Of a stretch of 64,000 nucleotides of DNA, positions 26,284 through 35,089 are shown one piece after another. Made by a program: the position numbers and the translations under genes. Under the pieces are notes generated by a model that saw only the letters and a program-made list of their open reading frames with translations, made no database searches and had not been told where the DNA came from. The number at the start of each line of letters is the position of its first letter. Position 1 is the stretch's first letter. The DNA is from Guptibacillus hwajinpoensis (lineage in GTDB: Bacteria > Bacillota > Bacilli > Bacillales > Guptibacillaceae), in contig NZ_SWFM01000001.1 in NCBI RefSeq assembly GCF_005144865.1, forward strand, positions 124,001 to 188,000, read 5' to 3'.

Positions 26284-27099
26284 CTATTTCCCTATAAACA
26301 TTTGTGTCCAGTAATGGCCATCTTGCGCGAGTCCAACGCCTATATGAGTAAAGTTTTTATTCATAATGTTCTTACGGTGACCTTCACTCTTCATCCATGC
26401 ATCAACTACTGCTTCAGGTGTTTGTTGACCCTGAGCAATGTTTTCTCCAGCAGTGTTAAAATCAACACCGAAGTCCCTCATCATGTCAAAAGGTGAGCCA
26501 TACGTTGGGCTCGTATGAGAAAAGTAATTCTTTTGTTGCATGTCGCGGGATTTTTCCTGCGCTACATCACTCAATGAAGGCATGGCTTTTAAATTCGAAA
26601 GGCCTTGCTTTCTTCTTTCAGCATTTGTTAAATCAATTACCTGTTGAACTTCTTTGCTTATTTCACCTGATTGTTTTGGAGCTTTCTTGTTCTCAGTGTT
26701 ATCTTCCTTAGGTGCGGCTTTTTGATCAGGTTGTGCTTGTCCTGTACCTTGATCTGGACGCATTTTCTGTTGGCGCTGTTGCTCTTCTTTCCCACCAATC
26801 CCATATTGTTCAGGGAATCCTTCTGGCAAGTATTCTCTAGGATCTACTCCTTTAGGCAGTGCCTCTTTAAATTCAAATTGCCCATTCTGAACAATTTCAC
26901 CGTGTGGAAATTTAATACTCGGTGTTTCAGTACTATACGAGTTAGGGTCAATGGTTAGTTGTCCACTGTTTATACGCTGAACACCTTCTGTAGGTGAACT
27001 CGTTTTATTGATATTGAGTGCTTCATCGTTATTGTTTGCATTACATGCCCCAAGTAATAACAAGCCTGGAAGCAATAATGGCATTAGCTTCTTGTACAT
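26284..27099 (-). CDS. CAP-domain (SCP/PR1) lipoprotein
   Basis: 271 residues. A lipoprotein signal peptide (MYKKLMPLLLPGLLLLGAC) has a lipobox LGAC at C19. Then come a low-complexity linker rich in Q, K and P (RQQKMRPDQGTGQAQPDQK), and a C-terminal CAP domain (LTNAERRKQGLSNLK, NYFSHTSPTYGSPFDMM, AGENIAQGQQTPEAVVDAWM, HWTQMFIGK). The protein would sit on the outer face of the membrane. Similar YkwD-like proteins of bacilli have no known enzyme activity. The ATG follows AGGAGG. Confidence 0.9.
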   Translation of the reverse strand: MYKKLMPLLLPGLLLLGACNANNNDEALNINKTSSPTEGVQRINSGQLTIDPNSYSTETPSIKFPHGEIVQNGQFEFKEALPKGVDPREYLPEGFPEQYGIGGKEEQQRQQKMRPDQGTGQAQPDQKAAPKEDNTENKKAPKQSGEISKEVQQVIDLTNAERRKQGLSNLKAMPSLSDVAQEKSRDMQQKNYFSHTSPTYGSPFDMMRDFGVDFNTAGENIAQGQQTPEAVVDAWMKSEGHRKNIMNKNFTHIGVGLAQDGHYWTQMFIGK

Positions 27100-27205
27100 T
27101 CGTTGCCCTCCTGTAGTTCAATTTCTTACTGTCTTAGTTTTTCTAAAGAAGGACAAAGTATATGTGGTAAAAAGCGAGAAATCATAAGAAAGGTTCCAGT
27201 TAAGC

Positions 27206-27238
27206 AAAAAAGGCTTCTCTCAATAGAGAGAAACCTTT
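27206..27238 (-). terminator. terminator of ppc
   Basis: Minus-strand stem around TTCTCTC-TATT-GAGAGAA with flanking AAGG/CCTT pairs and a TTTTTTG tail, directly after the ppc stop. Confidence 0.8.
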
Positions 27239-27244
27239 CGGAAA

Positions 27245-29995
27245 TCAACCAGTGTTTCGAAGACCAGCTGCAATACCATTAATAGTAAGGAGAATTTCTT
27301 TCAGTAATTCGTCATCAGAACTTCCATCAGCACGATAAGTTGAGATCAGCTCAACTTGAAGTGAACTCAATGGATCTACGTAAGGGTTTCTTAATCGAAT
27401 GGAATCTTTAATATTTGGTGTACCATCAAGAAGCTCTGCTTGACCAGTAATCGTTAGAATAACATCTTTTGTCTGATGATATTCGTCAACAATTTTACCG
27501 AAAATACGACTTGATAGTTGCTGATCGTCAATGAGATCCATATATTTTTCTGCTGTTGTTAAATCAGCCTTCATTAAGCCCATTTGCAGATTATCAATTA
27601 AAGAAGCAAAAAATGGCCAGTTTTCATACATTTCTTGAAGCGTGCTTAAACCGTCTTCAGTGGATGCAAATTCAGTAAGACCAGTACCTGATGCATACCA
27701 AGCAGGCATCAACTGACGGCTCTGAGTCCATGCAAATACCCATGGAATGGCACGAAGATCATCAAAGTGATCTGTCCCTTTTCGACTCATTGGTCTTGAG
27801 CCGATATTAAGTGCACTAAGCTCAGGTAATGGTGTTCCCTGTTTAAAGTAGGCTAGAAACCCTTCATCTTGAAAGACGAGAGATTGGTAAGTCTTAAGGG
27901 AGACTGTAGAGATCTGTTCCATTGCTTTCTGCCATTTCTCTTGTCTGTTATCTTTTTCAATTCCAGTTACAGCCGACGTTAGCAGTGTTGTTGTTGCTTG
28001 TTCTAAACTTCTATAGGCAATATCATACAAAAGATAACGTGAAGATAACACTTCACCTTGCTCGGTAATCTTGACCCCAGCTGTGTACGTTTCAGGTGGC
28101 TGTGATAATAAACTTCTACGTAGTGGACCGCCACCACGTCCAAGAGCACCACCTCGTCCATGGAAGAACTTCAGACGCAAATTGCGTTCAGAAGCAAGGC
28201 GACTAATTTCTTGTTGCGCTTCATAAAGCTTCCAGTTTGCTGTAAGCGTACCGCCGTCTTTGCTTCCGTCAGAATACCCAAGCATGATTTCTTGTCTTTT
28301 ATCAAGCTTTTCTAGATGTTTTTTGTACACTGGAAGATCAAATAATGTTTCCATAATGGAAGGTCCCGCTTTTAAATCATCAATTGTCTCAAGCAATGGA
28401 GCGATGTTCAAATCGCTTTCAATGCTGCCATCTGAATGCAGGCGATAGATGTTTGCTTCTTTAGCAAGAACGAGTACTTCAAGCAAGTCACTTGCTGATT
28501 GTGTCATGCTGATTAAGTATACTGAAATTGAATTTACACCAAATTCGTTATGTGCTTTCTTAATCATGTTGAAAATATCAAGGATTTTTCTCGTCTTTTC
28601 AGAATAATCTTCGTATGTTGAGAGCACAGGTCTCGGATCTTCTAGCACATTGCTAAGTAATTTAACCTTCTCTTTTTCAGGTAGAGATGCATAGTCATCA
28701 GCAACGTTTACTCGTTTAAATACTTCTGAAATAGCTGCTTCATGTTCACCACTATGATTTCGAATATCTAAAGTAGCAAGATGAAAACCAAACAGTGACG
28801 CCTGACGTATCAGCTTAGTAAGATCGGCGAAATGGTAACGTTCTGGATGGTGTTGTCGAAGGCTATTGGCGATGAGTTTTAAGTCCTCAATAAAACTCTC
28901 TACATCACTGTATCCGTTATCAGAATTAACGCGATTAAGCTTCTCTAATACGTAAGAAAGTTTAATACGATAAGCTTCATGTGCAACTCCCCACTGTTTC
29001 ACTTCAGGAAGTGCTTCTTTATCTCTTTCGATTGAAGCAATAAGTTCGCCACAAATAGGTATGCGATTGGTGGATTGACTTAACTTTCGCATTAAGTTCT
29101 TGATGGATTCTTTATATTTTGAAAGGACAACGTCGCGCTGTCTTTCAAGTGTGTTCCATGTTACTTGAGGTGTGACGAATGGGTTACCATCACGATCTCC
29201 CCCAATCCATGAACCGAATTTCAGGATGTTCGGGATGCGCCACTCTGCATCTGGATAGTGTTCATGAAGACACTCTTCAAGTTCTTGGTGAATCTGTGGA
29301 AGAACTTCAAAAAGGGTTTCTTCAAAATAGAATAGTCCCATGTTAACTTCATCCATCACTGTGGGCTTTTTATGGCGCAGCTCATCTGTTTGCCATAGTG
29401 TGGTAATTTCATTTAATAGCTCTTCTTTAAGTCCTTTTTGCTCGCGTTTCGTAAGCAATGGGTTGTCCAACTGTTGTAACGAGACTGCGATACGCTTATG
29501 AATTTCAAGCACGGAACGTCTTGTTGCTTCTGTTGGGTGTGCAGTAAGAATTAGTTCAAGTGAAAGAGATGAAAGTGTATCTTCAATCAGTTCACCTGGT
29601 ACATTATTTTTCTTGAGAAGTGAGATTGCATGAGGAATCGAACCAGGTTGTGATTGATCCTCTTCAAGCATCTGATAATCACGTCGTCTTCTAATGCGGT
29701 GGTTTTGTTCAGCAATATTTACAAGATGAAAATACAATGCAAACGCACGAATGACTTGTTTTCGCATTGGTGGTTTAAGTGTATGAATCTTATCTTTAAG
29801 TTCCTGAGATATTTCAGGACTTACTTCCTGTCTAAGTGATTTCGTCTTCTCACGAATCGATTCAACCATATCAAGAAGTTCTTTGCCGCCATGCTGCACT
29901 AAAACGTCACCTAATAAGCTGCCAAGCATACTAATGTCACGCCTTAGGGCAACGTGGTGACTCTGATGTGTCGAACGTTCTGTATCCATAGCCAT
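27245..29995 (-). CDS. ppc: phosphoenolpyruvate carboxylase
   Basis: 916 residues from MAMDTERSTHQ; a TTG two codons upstream is an alternative. It carboxylates PEP to oxaloacetate (anaplerosis) in the cytosol. Catalytic segments present: LTAHPTEATRRS near residue 154 (His), GYSDGSKDGG near 577, FHGRGGALGRGGGP near 612, and the conserved C-terminal end RNTG. PEP carboxylase is absent from B. subtilis but found in several alkaliphilic and marine bacilli. The gene is monocistronic, with its own terminator. A cre-like site lies upstream at 30150-30164. Confidence 0.96.
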   Translation of the reverse strand: MAMDTERSTHQSHHVALRRDISMLGSLLGDVLVQHGGKELLDMVESIREKTKSLRQEVSPEISQELKDKIHTLKPPMRKQVIRAFALYFHLVNIAEQNHRIRRRRDYQMLEEDQSQPGSIPHAISLLKKNNVPGELIEDTLSSLSLELILTAHPTEATRRSVLEIHKRIAVSLQQLDNPLLTKREQKGLKEELLNEITTLWQTDELRHKKPTVMDEVNMGLFYFEETLFEVLPQIHQELEECLHEHYPDAEWRIPNILKFGSWIGGDRDGNPFVTPQVTWNTLERQRDVVLSKYKESIKNLMRKLSQSTNRIPICGELIASIERDKEALPEVKQWGVAHEAYRIKLSYVLEKLNRVNSDNGYSDVESFIEDLKLIANSLRQHHPERYHFADLTKLIRQASLFGFHLATLDIRNHSGEHEAAISEVFKRVNVADDYASLPEKEKVKLLSNVLEDPRPVLSTYEDYSEKTRKILDIFNMIKKAHNEFGVNSISVYLISMTQSASDLLEVLVLAKEANIYRLHSDGSIESDLNIAPLLETIDDLKAGPSIMETLFDLPVYKKHLEKLDKRQEIMLGYSDGSKDGGTLTANWKLYEAQQEISRLASERNLRLKFFHGRGGALGRGGGPLRRSLLSQPPETYTAGVKITEQGEVLSSRYLLYDIAYRSLEQATTTLLTSAVTGIEKDNRQEKWQKAMEQISTVSLKTYQSLVFQDEGFLAYFKQGTPLPELSALNIGSRPMSRKGTDHFDDLRAIPWVFAWTQSRQLMPAWYASGTGLTEFASTEDGLSTLQEMYENWPFFASLIDNLQMGLMKADLTTAEKYMDLIDDQQLSSRIFGKIVDEYHQTKDVILTITGQAELLDGTPNIKDSIRLRNPYVDPLSSLQVELISTYRADGSSDDELLKEILLTINGIAAGLRNTG

Positions 29996-30149
29996 GTACA
30001 ATCAACCTTTCTTTTTTGTATAGAGACATCTAACCAAATATTAAAAATATTTCAATAAACTTATTATAAACAAGAAAATTTATTCTTGTCATCTTTTATG
30101 ACACCGCCACTATTACTTTGCAGAGGCTATACCTACTTACATTAAAGGA

Positions 30150-30164
30150 ATGAAAACGCATTCA
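30150..30164. promoter_or_regulatory. cre-like site upstream of ppc
   Basis: ATGAAAACGCATTCA matches the degenerate CcpA-site consensus WTGNAANCGNWNNCA throughout. It is about 155 bases upstream of the ppc start, between the ktr terminator and ppc. Confidence 0.45.
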
Positions 30165-30193
30165 AATAAAATTTATTTTTTTCGAAAACATAT

Positions 30194-30218
30194 AAAAAAC
30201 CCCGCACAATATGCGAGG
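30194..30218 (-). terminator. terminator of the ktr operon
   Basis: Minus-strand stem CCTCGCA/TGCGGGG (one T-G pair) around TATTG, followed by TTTTTTATA. Confidence 0.75.
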
Positions 30219-30251
30219 CAATATATCAAATCACTCTACTATCTTTTCACT

Positions 30252-30911
30252 TTAAATAGAGAATTTCCGTTTGAATTGGTCGATTTTTTTGTTTTCACCA
30301 ACCATCAAAATGACGTCCCCTTTTTCAAATGCCACTTCAGCATAGCGACTTAAAATAGGTGAATCCTTTCGAAGAATAAGCGATACGTTCAATTCATATT
30401 TTCTAGAAAAATCGAGGTCAAAAAGCGTTTTTCCAACTAATTCATCAGGTACCTTAACCTCAATTGCTGATACATTCTTAGTGATTTCGATGTATTCAAG
30501 CACATTTGGCATTGTAATTTGCTTAGCAACCTTCATACCTGCTTCTTCTTCCGGGTAGATGACTTGATCTGCACCTAAATTAGACAAGATTTCGCCGATC
30601 TCACGACTAACGGCTTTTGTAATAATTTTCTTTGCATTACGATCGCGTAGACGATTTGTGATTAAAATCGCTGAATACGCATCTGTCCCAATAGCAACAA
30701 AAACGGCATCATACTGATCCACATTTAAGTCATCCATGACACGATTTTCGCGAAGGTCGCCTACAATGGAATGCGTTGTATAATCATCAACATCTTCTAG
30801 TGGACCTTCATCTTTATCACAAACAACAACATCACATTTCTGAGCATATAACTCTCGGATAATTCCTTTAGCGAATCGTCCAGCTCCAATAACCAAAAAT
30901 TGCTTACGCAT
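30252..30911 (-). CDS. Ktr potassium uptake regulatory subunit (KtrA/KtrC-type)
   Basis: 219 residues: RCK_N Rossmann domain (FLVIGAGRFAKGIIREL; acidic end of strand 2 at VVVCDKDE) and RCK_C domain from about residue 135 (SAIEVKVPDELVGKTLFDLDF). These cytosolic rings gate KtrB-type channels in response to nucleotides. The ATG is eight bases after AAGGAG, which includes the stop of the channel gene. It forms an operon with the TrkH/KtrB-like gene. Whether it is KtrA or KtrC cannot be settled. Confidence 0.92.
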   Translation of the reverse strand: MRKQFLVIGAGRFAKGIIRELYAQKCDVVVCDKDEGPLEDVDDYTTHSIVGDLRENRVMDDLNVDQYDAVFVAIGTDAYSAILITNRLRDRNAKKIITKAVSREIGEILSNLGADQVIYPEEEAGMKVAKQITMPNVLEYIEITKNVSAIEVKVPDELVGKTLFDLDFSRKYELNVSLILRKDSPILSRYAEVAFEKGDVILMVGENKKIDQFKRKFSI

Positions 30912-30923
30912 ATTGACCACTCC

Positions 30924-32237
30924 TTAACCGACAGCGAGATCCTCTTTTAAATAACGCGTTCGTGACTTTTCTATTTTGAACACAACATAAATGAAACTAA
31001 AGACACCAATTCGTCCGATGATCATTAATATACATAGAAGTAATTTAGAAATGCTAGCGAGTTCTGCTGTTATTCCCATCGAAAGACCAGTATTGGTAAG
31101 TGCTGAAAGAACTTCGAACGCAACCATTTCGATTTCCTGTGTCTCAAAAATCGAAAGAAAAATGGTTGAGAAACCGAATAAGAATATAAAAGTTAATAAA
31201 ATAAGAAACGATTTGTTAATCGAATCCTGAGAAATCGTCTTCTTAAACAATGTTGTATTTTCTTCCGATCGTGCAACAGATACCATCTTAGCAACTAATA
31301 CAGTAAATGTTGTTAAACGTAAGCCTCCACCTGTACTAGAAGAAGCACCACCGATAAACATCAAACTCATCAAAATTAAGATGGTTGTTATATTAAGTGT
31401 TGAGATATCAACCGTTGTAAGTCCACCGTTTCTTGATGTTGCAGATAAGAAAATGATGTTAACGAGTTTATTGAATAATGAGAGGTGGCTAAATACCCCA
31501 TTATGCTCCATTAGGAAGTAAACGACTGTTCCGAAAAGAAATAAAGAACTGTGCAGTCTAATGTTCACTTTTGTAAATAAACTTTTCTTCTTTCGAAATG
31601 CAAATATGTATTCGACTATGGTCGGAAATCCAAGACTTCCAAGAAAAATCATAGTAGCAGACGTTAATAAAAGCAACCAGTTATCTTGAAAGGAAATTAA
31701 GCTATCTCCGAATAGATCAAACCCGGCATTGGTAAAACTTGCTACACTGTGAAAAACCGTGATAAAGATCGCTTCTTTAAGCGAACTGGATTGTTCATGT
31801 ATACCATTGAACATTAACCCAAAACCTATAGCTTCAACTGTTAAGGCAATCATTAATACAGAAAGACTTAATGAACGAATTGTTTTTAATTGCGTTTGAT
31901 TCTGGTCTTTAGAGATTAACAGCATGCTCGACAACGTTAGTTTTTTCCCCATCATCATAAACAAATAACTAACGAGTACTAGTATTCCAATACCGCCAAG
32001 CTGCATTTCAATGATTAACATCGCTTGACCAATTCTTGTGAAATCGGAAGAAATGTTTAAAACGGATAGCCCTGTTACACTAAGCGCGCTTGTTGAGACG
32101 AACAAGGCATCAATCACTTGAATTGAACCGATATGAGAGATTGGCAGTAAGTAAAGAGCTGCAAATAAAAGAATGGTTCCCATATACATGATGAAAATAT
32201 ATCGAAAGGATTTAATTGTTGATTTATTCTTAAGCAT
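30924..32237 (-). CDS. Ktr/TrkH-family potassium uptake membrane subunit (KtrB/KtrD-type)
   Basis: 437 residues with multiple membrane segments and four pseudo-repeated P-loop regions. The usual selectivity glycines can be seen in STSALSVTGLSVLN, FHSVASFTNAGFDLFG, SATSRNGGLTTVD and LSALTNTGLSMGI. The chosen ATG has GGAGAG upstream. Potassium (sodium-coupled) uptake; partner is the RCK protein just downstream. No c-di-AMP riboswitch was recognised in the short leader. Confidence 0.92.
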   Translation of the reverse strand: MLKNKSTIKSFRYIFIMYMGTILLFAALYLLPISHIGSIQVIDALFVSTSALSVTGLSVLNISSDFTRIGQAMLIIEMQLGGIGILVLVSYLFMMMGKKLTLSSMLLISKDQNQTQLKTIRSLSLSVLMIALTVEAIGFGLMFNGIHEQSSSLKEAIFITVFHSVASFTNAGFDLFGDSLISFQDNWLLLLTSATMIFLGSLGFPTIVEYIFAFRKKKSLFTKVNIRLHSSLFLFGTVVYFLMEHNGVFSHLSLFNKLVNIIFLSATSRNGGLTTVDISTLNITTILILMSLMFIGGASSSTGGGLRLTTFTVLVAKMVSVARSEENTTLFKKTISQDSINKSFLILLTFIFLFGFSTIFLSIFETQEIEMVAFEVLSALTNTGLSMGITAELASISKLLLCILMIIGRIGVFSFIYVVFKIEKSRTRYLKEDLAVG

Positions 32238-32400
32238 AGCATCTCTCCACATATGTTCTTTCTAATTTATTCCTGTCAATCCACTATATCATAAAAAATA
32301 CTTATGCTTCACTCTCTGTAATACGGATAGCGATTGTACAAATCTGTTAATGTCTTCGCTCGTGTGTTAAGGACATTATTTTACCTAATTTTACATTAAT

Positions 32401-32430
32401 AAACCTCTTAAGACGATTCTTAAGAGGTTT
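32401..32430. terminator. hairpin at the end of the metallo-beta-lactamase-fold gene
   Basis: Stem AAACCTCTTAAGA/TCTTAAGAGGTTT around CGAT, overlapping the stop at 32420. Short T-runs occur on both sides, so it may act in both directions. Confidence 0.65.
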
Positions 32431-33379
32431 TGTTTGCTGTTTTTGTATAGTAATCTATAAGACCCATCGCGCACACCTTTAAATCGACGCTGATATAGTT
32501 ATAAACAACATGGTCTTCTGGGACATCATGCTCATCTAACTTCGTTTGAACGAGGAGTAACAGCTCATCTGCTAAAAGATCGCACTGTTCATCAAAGGAA
32601 TCCTCTTCTGATCGATCAACTATTGTTTCGGTTTTATCAAGAAAAACTGTCAACCAGTGCTTAAGCTGTCTAGATACTTCAAGAGGATTGTTGGACTTAC
32701 CATAATGGCCAAAATAAATGGCAGTGGGATGGTAAGAAAAGATTTTTTCAGCTGAATCAAGCATTGCTTCAGGATCAAATTGATTCGGTGATGTGGAAGG
32801 CAGATACAATTCGAAATCCAGCTGAGGGTAATAAACCCCCACCGTATCTCCTACAAAGACACCATTCGTCTTTGAATCATGTATGGAAAAATGATGCTTG
32901 GCATGCCCCGGTGTATCCAAAAACGTTAGCGTTCTGTTGGGGCCAATTGGTAAGGTGTCACCATCATTCATCACCAATAAGCGATCCTCAGGAATGGGCA
33001 CAATAGGATCAAAAAGTTGATCAAATTTACTCCCATAAACTGCTTTTGCTCCTTGGATGAGACGTTCAGGATTAGAAAGATGACGCGCGCCTTTTGGATG
33101 CACAATAACACGTGCGTTTGGGCACTTCTCAAGAAAGGAACCAGCGCCTCCAGCATGATCCAGGTGAATGTGAGTAACGATAATATTCTTAATCGACTTT
33201 AATTCAATATTAAGATCGTTGAGCCCTTCGATTAAATAAGGTATTGAGGGAGTTGCACTTGTTTCAATGATGGTGAGCTCTTGTTCATGCAGTATGTAAC
33301 TTCCTGTTCGTTTTTCAAGCGTTAAGTCGTAGAGGTCAACAAGTGATAAGTCTTCCCCAATTCTAAGCGTTTCTAGCAT
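32420..33379 (-). CDS. MBL-fold metallo-hydrolase
   Basis: 319 residues. Zinc ligands are visible in order: THIHLDHAGG (HxHxDH), the later histidine in DTPGHAKHHF, the bridging Asp in VFVGDTVG and the terminal His in YFGHYG. The start ATG (MLETLRIGED) follows GGAGGG by 10 bases. A C-terminal extension of about 90 residues beyond the beta-lactamase fold is helical. Substrate unknown; glyoxalase II-like or quorum-lactonase-like hydrolases share this motif set. Confidence 0.85.
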   Translation of the reverse strand: MLETLRIGEDLSLVDLYDLTLEKRTGSYILHEQELTIIETSATPSIPYLIEGLNDLNIELKSIKNIIVTHIHLDHAGGAGSFLEKCPNARVIVHPKGARHLSNPERLIQGAKAVYGSKFDQLFDPIVPIPEDRLLVMNDGDTLPIGPNRTLTFLDTPGHAKHHFSIHDSKTNGVFVGDTVGVYYPQLDFELYLPSTSPNQFDPEAMLDSAEKIFSYHPTAIYFGHYGKSNNPLEVSRQLKHWLTVFLDKTETIVDRSEEDSFDEQCDLLADELLLLVQTKLDEHDVPEDHVVYNYISVDLKVCAMGLIDYYTKTANKTS

Positions 33380-33460
33380 ATCAATCTTCCCTCCAAGCGT
33401 TATCAAACTCTTATAGGAAACAATTTCTATCTATTAATTGGAAATCCTTTTTTAATTCAA

Positions 33461-34033
33461 TTATTGATTCAGATGAGCCGTTGAGTTATAAACCTCATGC
33501 TTCCAGCCTTCATCCTGTTTCTCTAATATCGTTAGCGATGTATTATAGAGGTGACTATCGTGATTAAGAGCGGGTAATACATCTTTAAAAAAGTGTCTCA
33601 AAAAGGAGCCGTGACTAACAATTAAGATATTTTTATCCTGATAGGTTCTCTGGAATTCGTTGATAGCCTCTGTTGCCCGTGCCACTACAAGCTCTTCGGC
33701 TTCAATACCAAGGTCTAACTCTCGCCACCTCTCTCCCCACTTGTTAATACGTTCTTGTTCTGTTGTTCCTTCGATCATACCTCCTCCAGCTTCCCGTAAG
33801 CGTTGATCGATCATTACATCAATCCCGAGCTTCTCAGCAATAATGTCAGCTGTTTGTTTGGCTCTTGCTAAATGACTCGAGAAAATGATATCCCATTTAT
33901 CATGATCAAGATGTTGTGCGAGCTTTGCTGCGTCTTTCCGGCCACCATGATCAAGGTGAATATCTGATCTTCCCTGTGCTCTCTTCTCTTTGTTCCATGA
34001 TGTGCTACCATGTCGAATAAATCCAATTCTCAT
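33461..34033 (-). CDS. histidine phosphatase family protein
   Basis: 190 residues; the phosphoglycerate-mutase-like RHG motif is FIRHGSTSWNKEKRAQGRSD at residues about 5-24, and the second catalytic histidine is in IVSHGSFLRHF. It forms a phospho-histidine intermediate and dephosphorylates small molecules; GpmB/CobC/PhoE-like. The substrate is unknown. The ATG follows GGGAG. It lies 27 bases downstream of the phosphotransferase gene. Confidence 0.87.
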   Translation of the reverse strand: MRIGFIRHGSTSWNKEKRAQGRSDIHLDHGGRKDAAKLAQHLDHDKWDIIFSSHLARAKQTADIIAEKLGIDVMIDQRLREAGGGMIEGTTEQERINKWGERWRELDLGIEAEELVVARATEAINEFQRTYQDKNILIVSHGSFLRHFFKDVLPALNHDSHLYNTSLTILEKQDEGWKHEVYNSTAHLNQ

Positions 34034-34060
34034 CTCTACTCTCCCTTTATAGAATCATTC

Positions 34061-35014
34061 TCATTTCCATGAGTCATTTAATGTAATATTAATTAGCCTT
34101 TGGATATCTTGTACACGGTTTTCTCCACAAACTTTTTGGTTGAGTAAACTGCATAGAGATACTAAATCTGCAAGCTTGGCTAACTTTCTCCAATTTTCAC
34201 TTAACGTAATTCCGCCTTCGCTCAGGCCTGTGATTAGACCAGATTCAAATGATGACATATGAGAATACTGGTAACGAAGCATGTTGCCAATATCAAAATA
34301 GATACTTCCTGATAGAGCAAACTCCCAGTCTAGTACAGCGCTAACATCTGATCCATTCATTAAGAGGTTTAGACCATTAAAATCACCATGAACAAGTTTC
34401 GGTCCACTTTCATCTTCTTTAAATAGATGGGCGTTCTCCCTCGTAAACCTATGTATCTGATCAATTACATCATTCGGTAACCACTTGGATGCATAACCAG
34501 TTGTAAAGAAAGACTCAATTGTTGAAATGAAGTTTTCAGGTGTTAAGCGGAATTCTTCTGCAACAGTTAAATTCGTGTCTAAAAATCCAAACGCATCAAA
34601 AGTTAGTTCTCGAATTGCTGCTAGTTGTTGACCAATGGATTTCCCCATTCTGGTCATGTTATTCGGAGAAGAATCAGTTAAATGTTGATAAAGCAAGGAT
34701 CCTTTTTTCCATTCCAGAATACCTACTCCATACCCGCTCCACTTTGTTAGATGTAAGAAACGCGGTGACCTCACTTTGCCTGGTAAAGTGGCGTGAAGCG
34801 TTTCTTCTTTTAATAGGCTCTCGTAGTTTCCGGTCACACGTACAACGACGAAATCCCCTTCAAGCTTTACCTTGTAATTTGTATGGCTTAACCCACCAGA
34901 AAGAAGTGTTACGTTCTGAACAGTGTGGTAACTAGAATAGCTTCGAATAATTGATTGAATAGCTTCAACAGGAATTTCGATAATAGGATTGTGACGTTCC
35001 CAATTTGTTTTCAT
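34061..35014 (-). CDS. aminoglycoside-phosphotransferase-fold kinase
   Basis: 317 residues from MKTNWERHNPIIEIP, with GGGAGG upstream. Kinase features: SGGLSHTNYKVKL near the nucleotide loop, the catalytic Brenner motif HGDFNGLNLLMN and the metal site AVLDWEFALSG. APH-fold proteins phosphorylate antibiotics, choline, homoserine or sugars; nothing here points to one. The neighbour histidine phosphatase is on the same strand; a paired kinase-phosphatase role is inference. Confidence 0.82.
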   Translation of the reverse strand: MKTNWERHNPIIEIPVEAIQSIIRSYSSYHTVQNVTLLSGGLSHTNYKVKLEGDFVVVRVTGNYESLLKEETLHATLPGKVRSPRFLHLTKWSGYGVGILEWKKGSLLYQHLTDSSPNNMTRMGKSIGQQLAAIRELTFDAFGFLDTNLTVAEEFRLTPENFISTIESFFTTGYASKWLPNDVIDQIHRFTRENAHLFKEDESGPKLVHGDFNGLNLLMNGSDVSAVLDWEFALSGSIYFDIGNMLRYQYSHMSSFESGLITGLSEGGITLSENWRKLAKLADLVSLCSLLNQKVCGENRVQDIQRLINITLNDSWK

Positions 35015-35052
35015 GTAACCCCTCCCATTCGTTATCATATCAACTTCATAAC

Positions 35053-35084
35053 AAAAAAGCTCTTTCTCGAAAGAGAAAGAGCTT
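35053..35084 (-). terminator. terminator of the helicase gene
   Basis: Minus-strand stem AAGCTCTTTCTC/GAGAAAGAGCTT with a four-base loop, followed by TTTTG, just after the stop at 35090. Confidence 0.85.
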
Positions 35085-35089
35085 ATAAA

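Noticed and set aside
32238..32400. c-di-AMP riboswitch upstream of the Ktr operon
   Set aside because: The gap is short and no ydaO-type conserved blocks were recognised.
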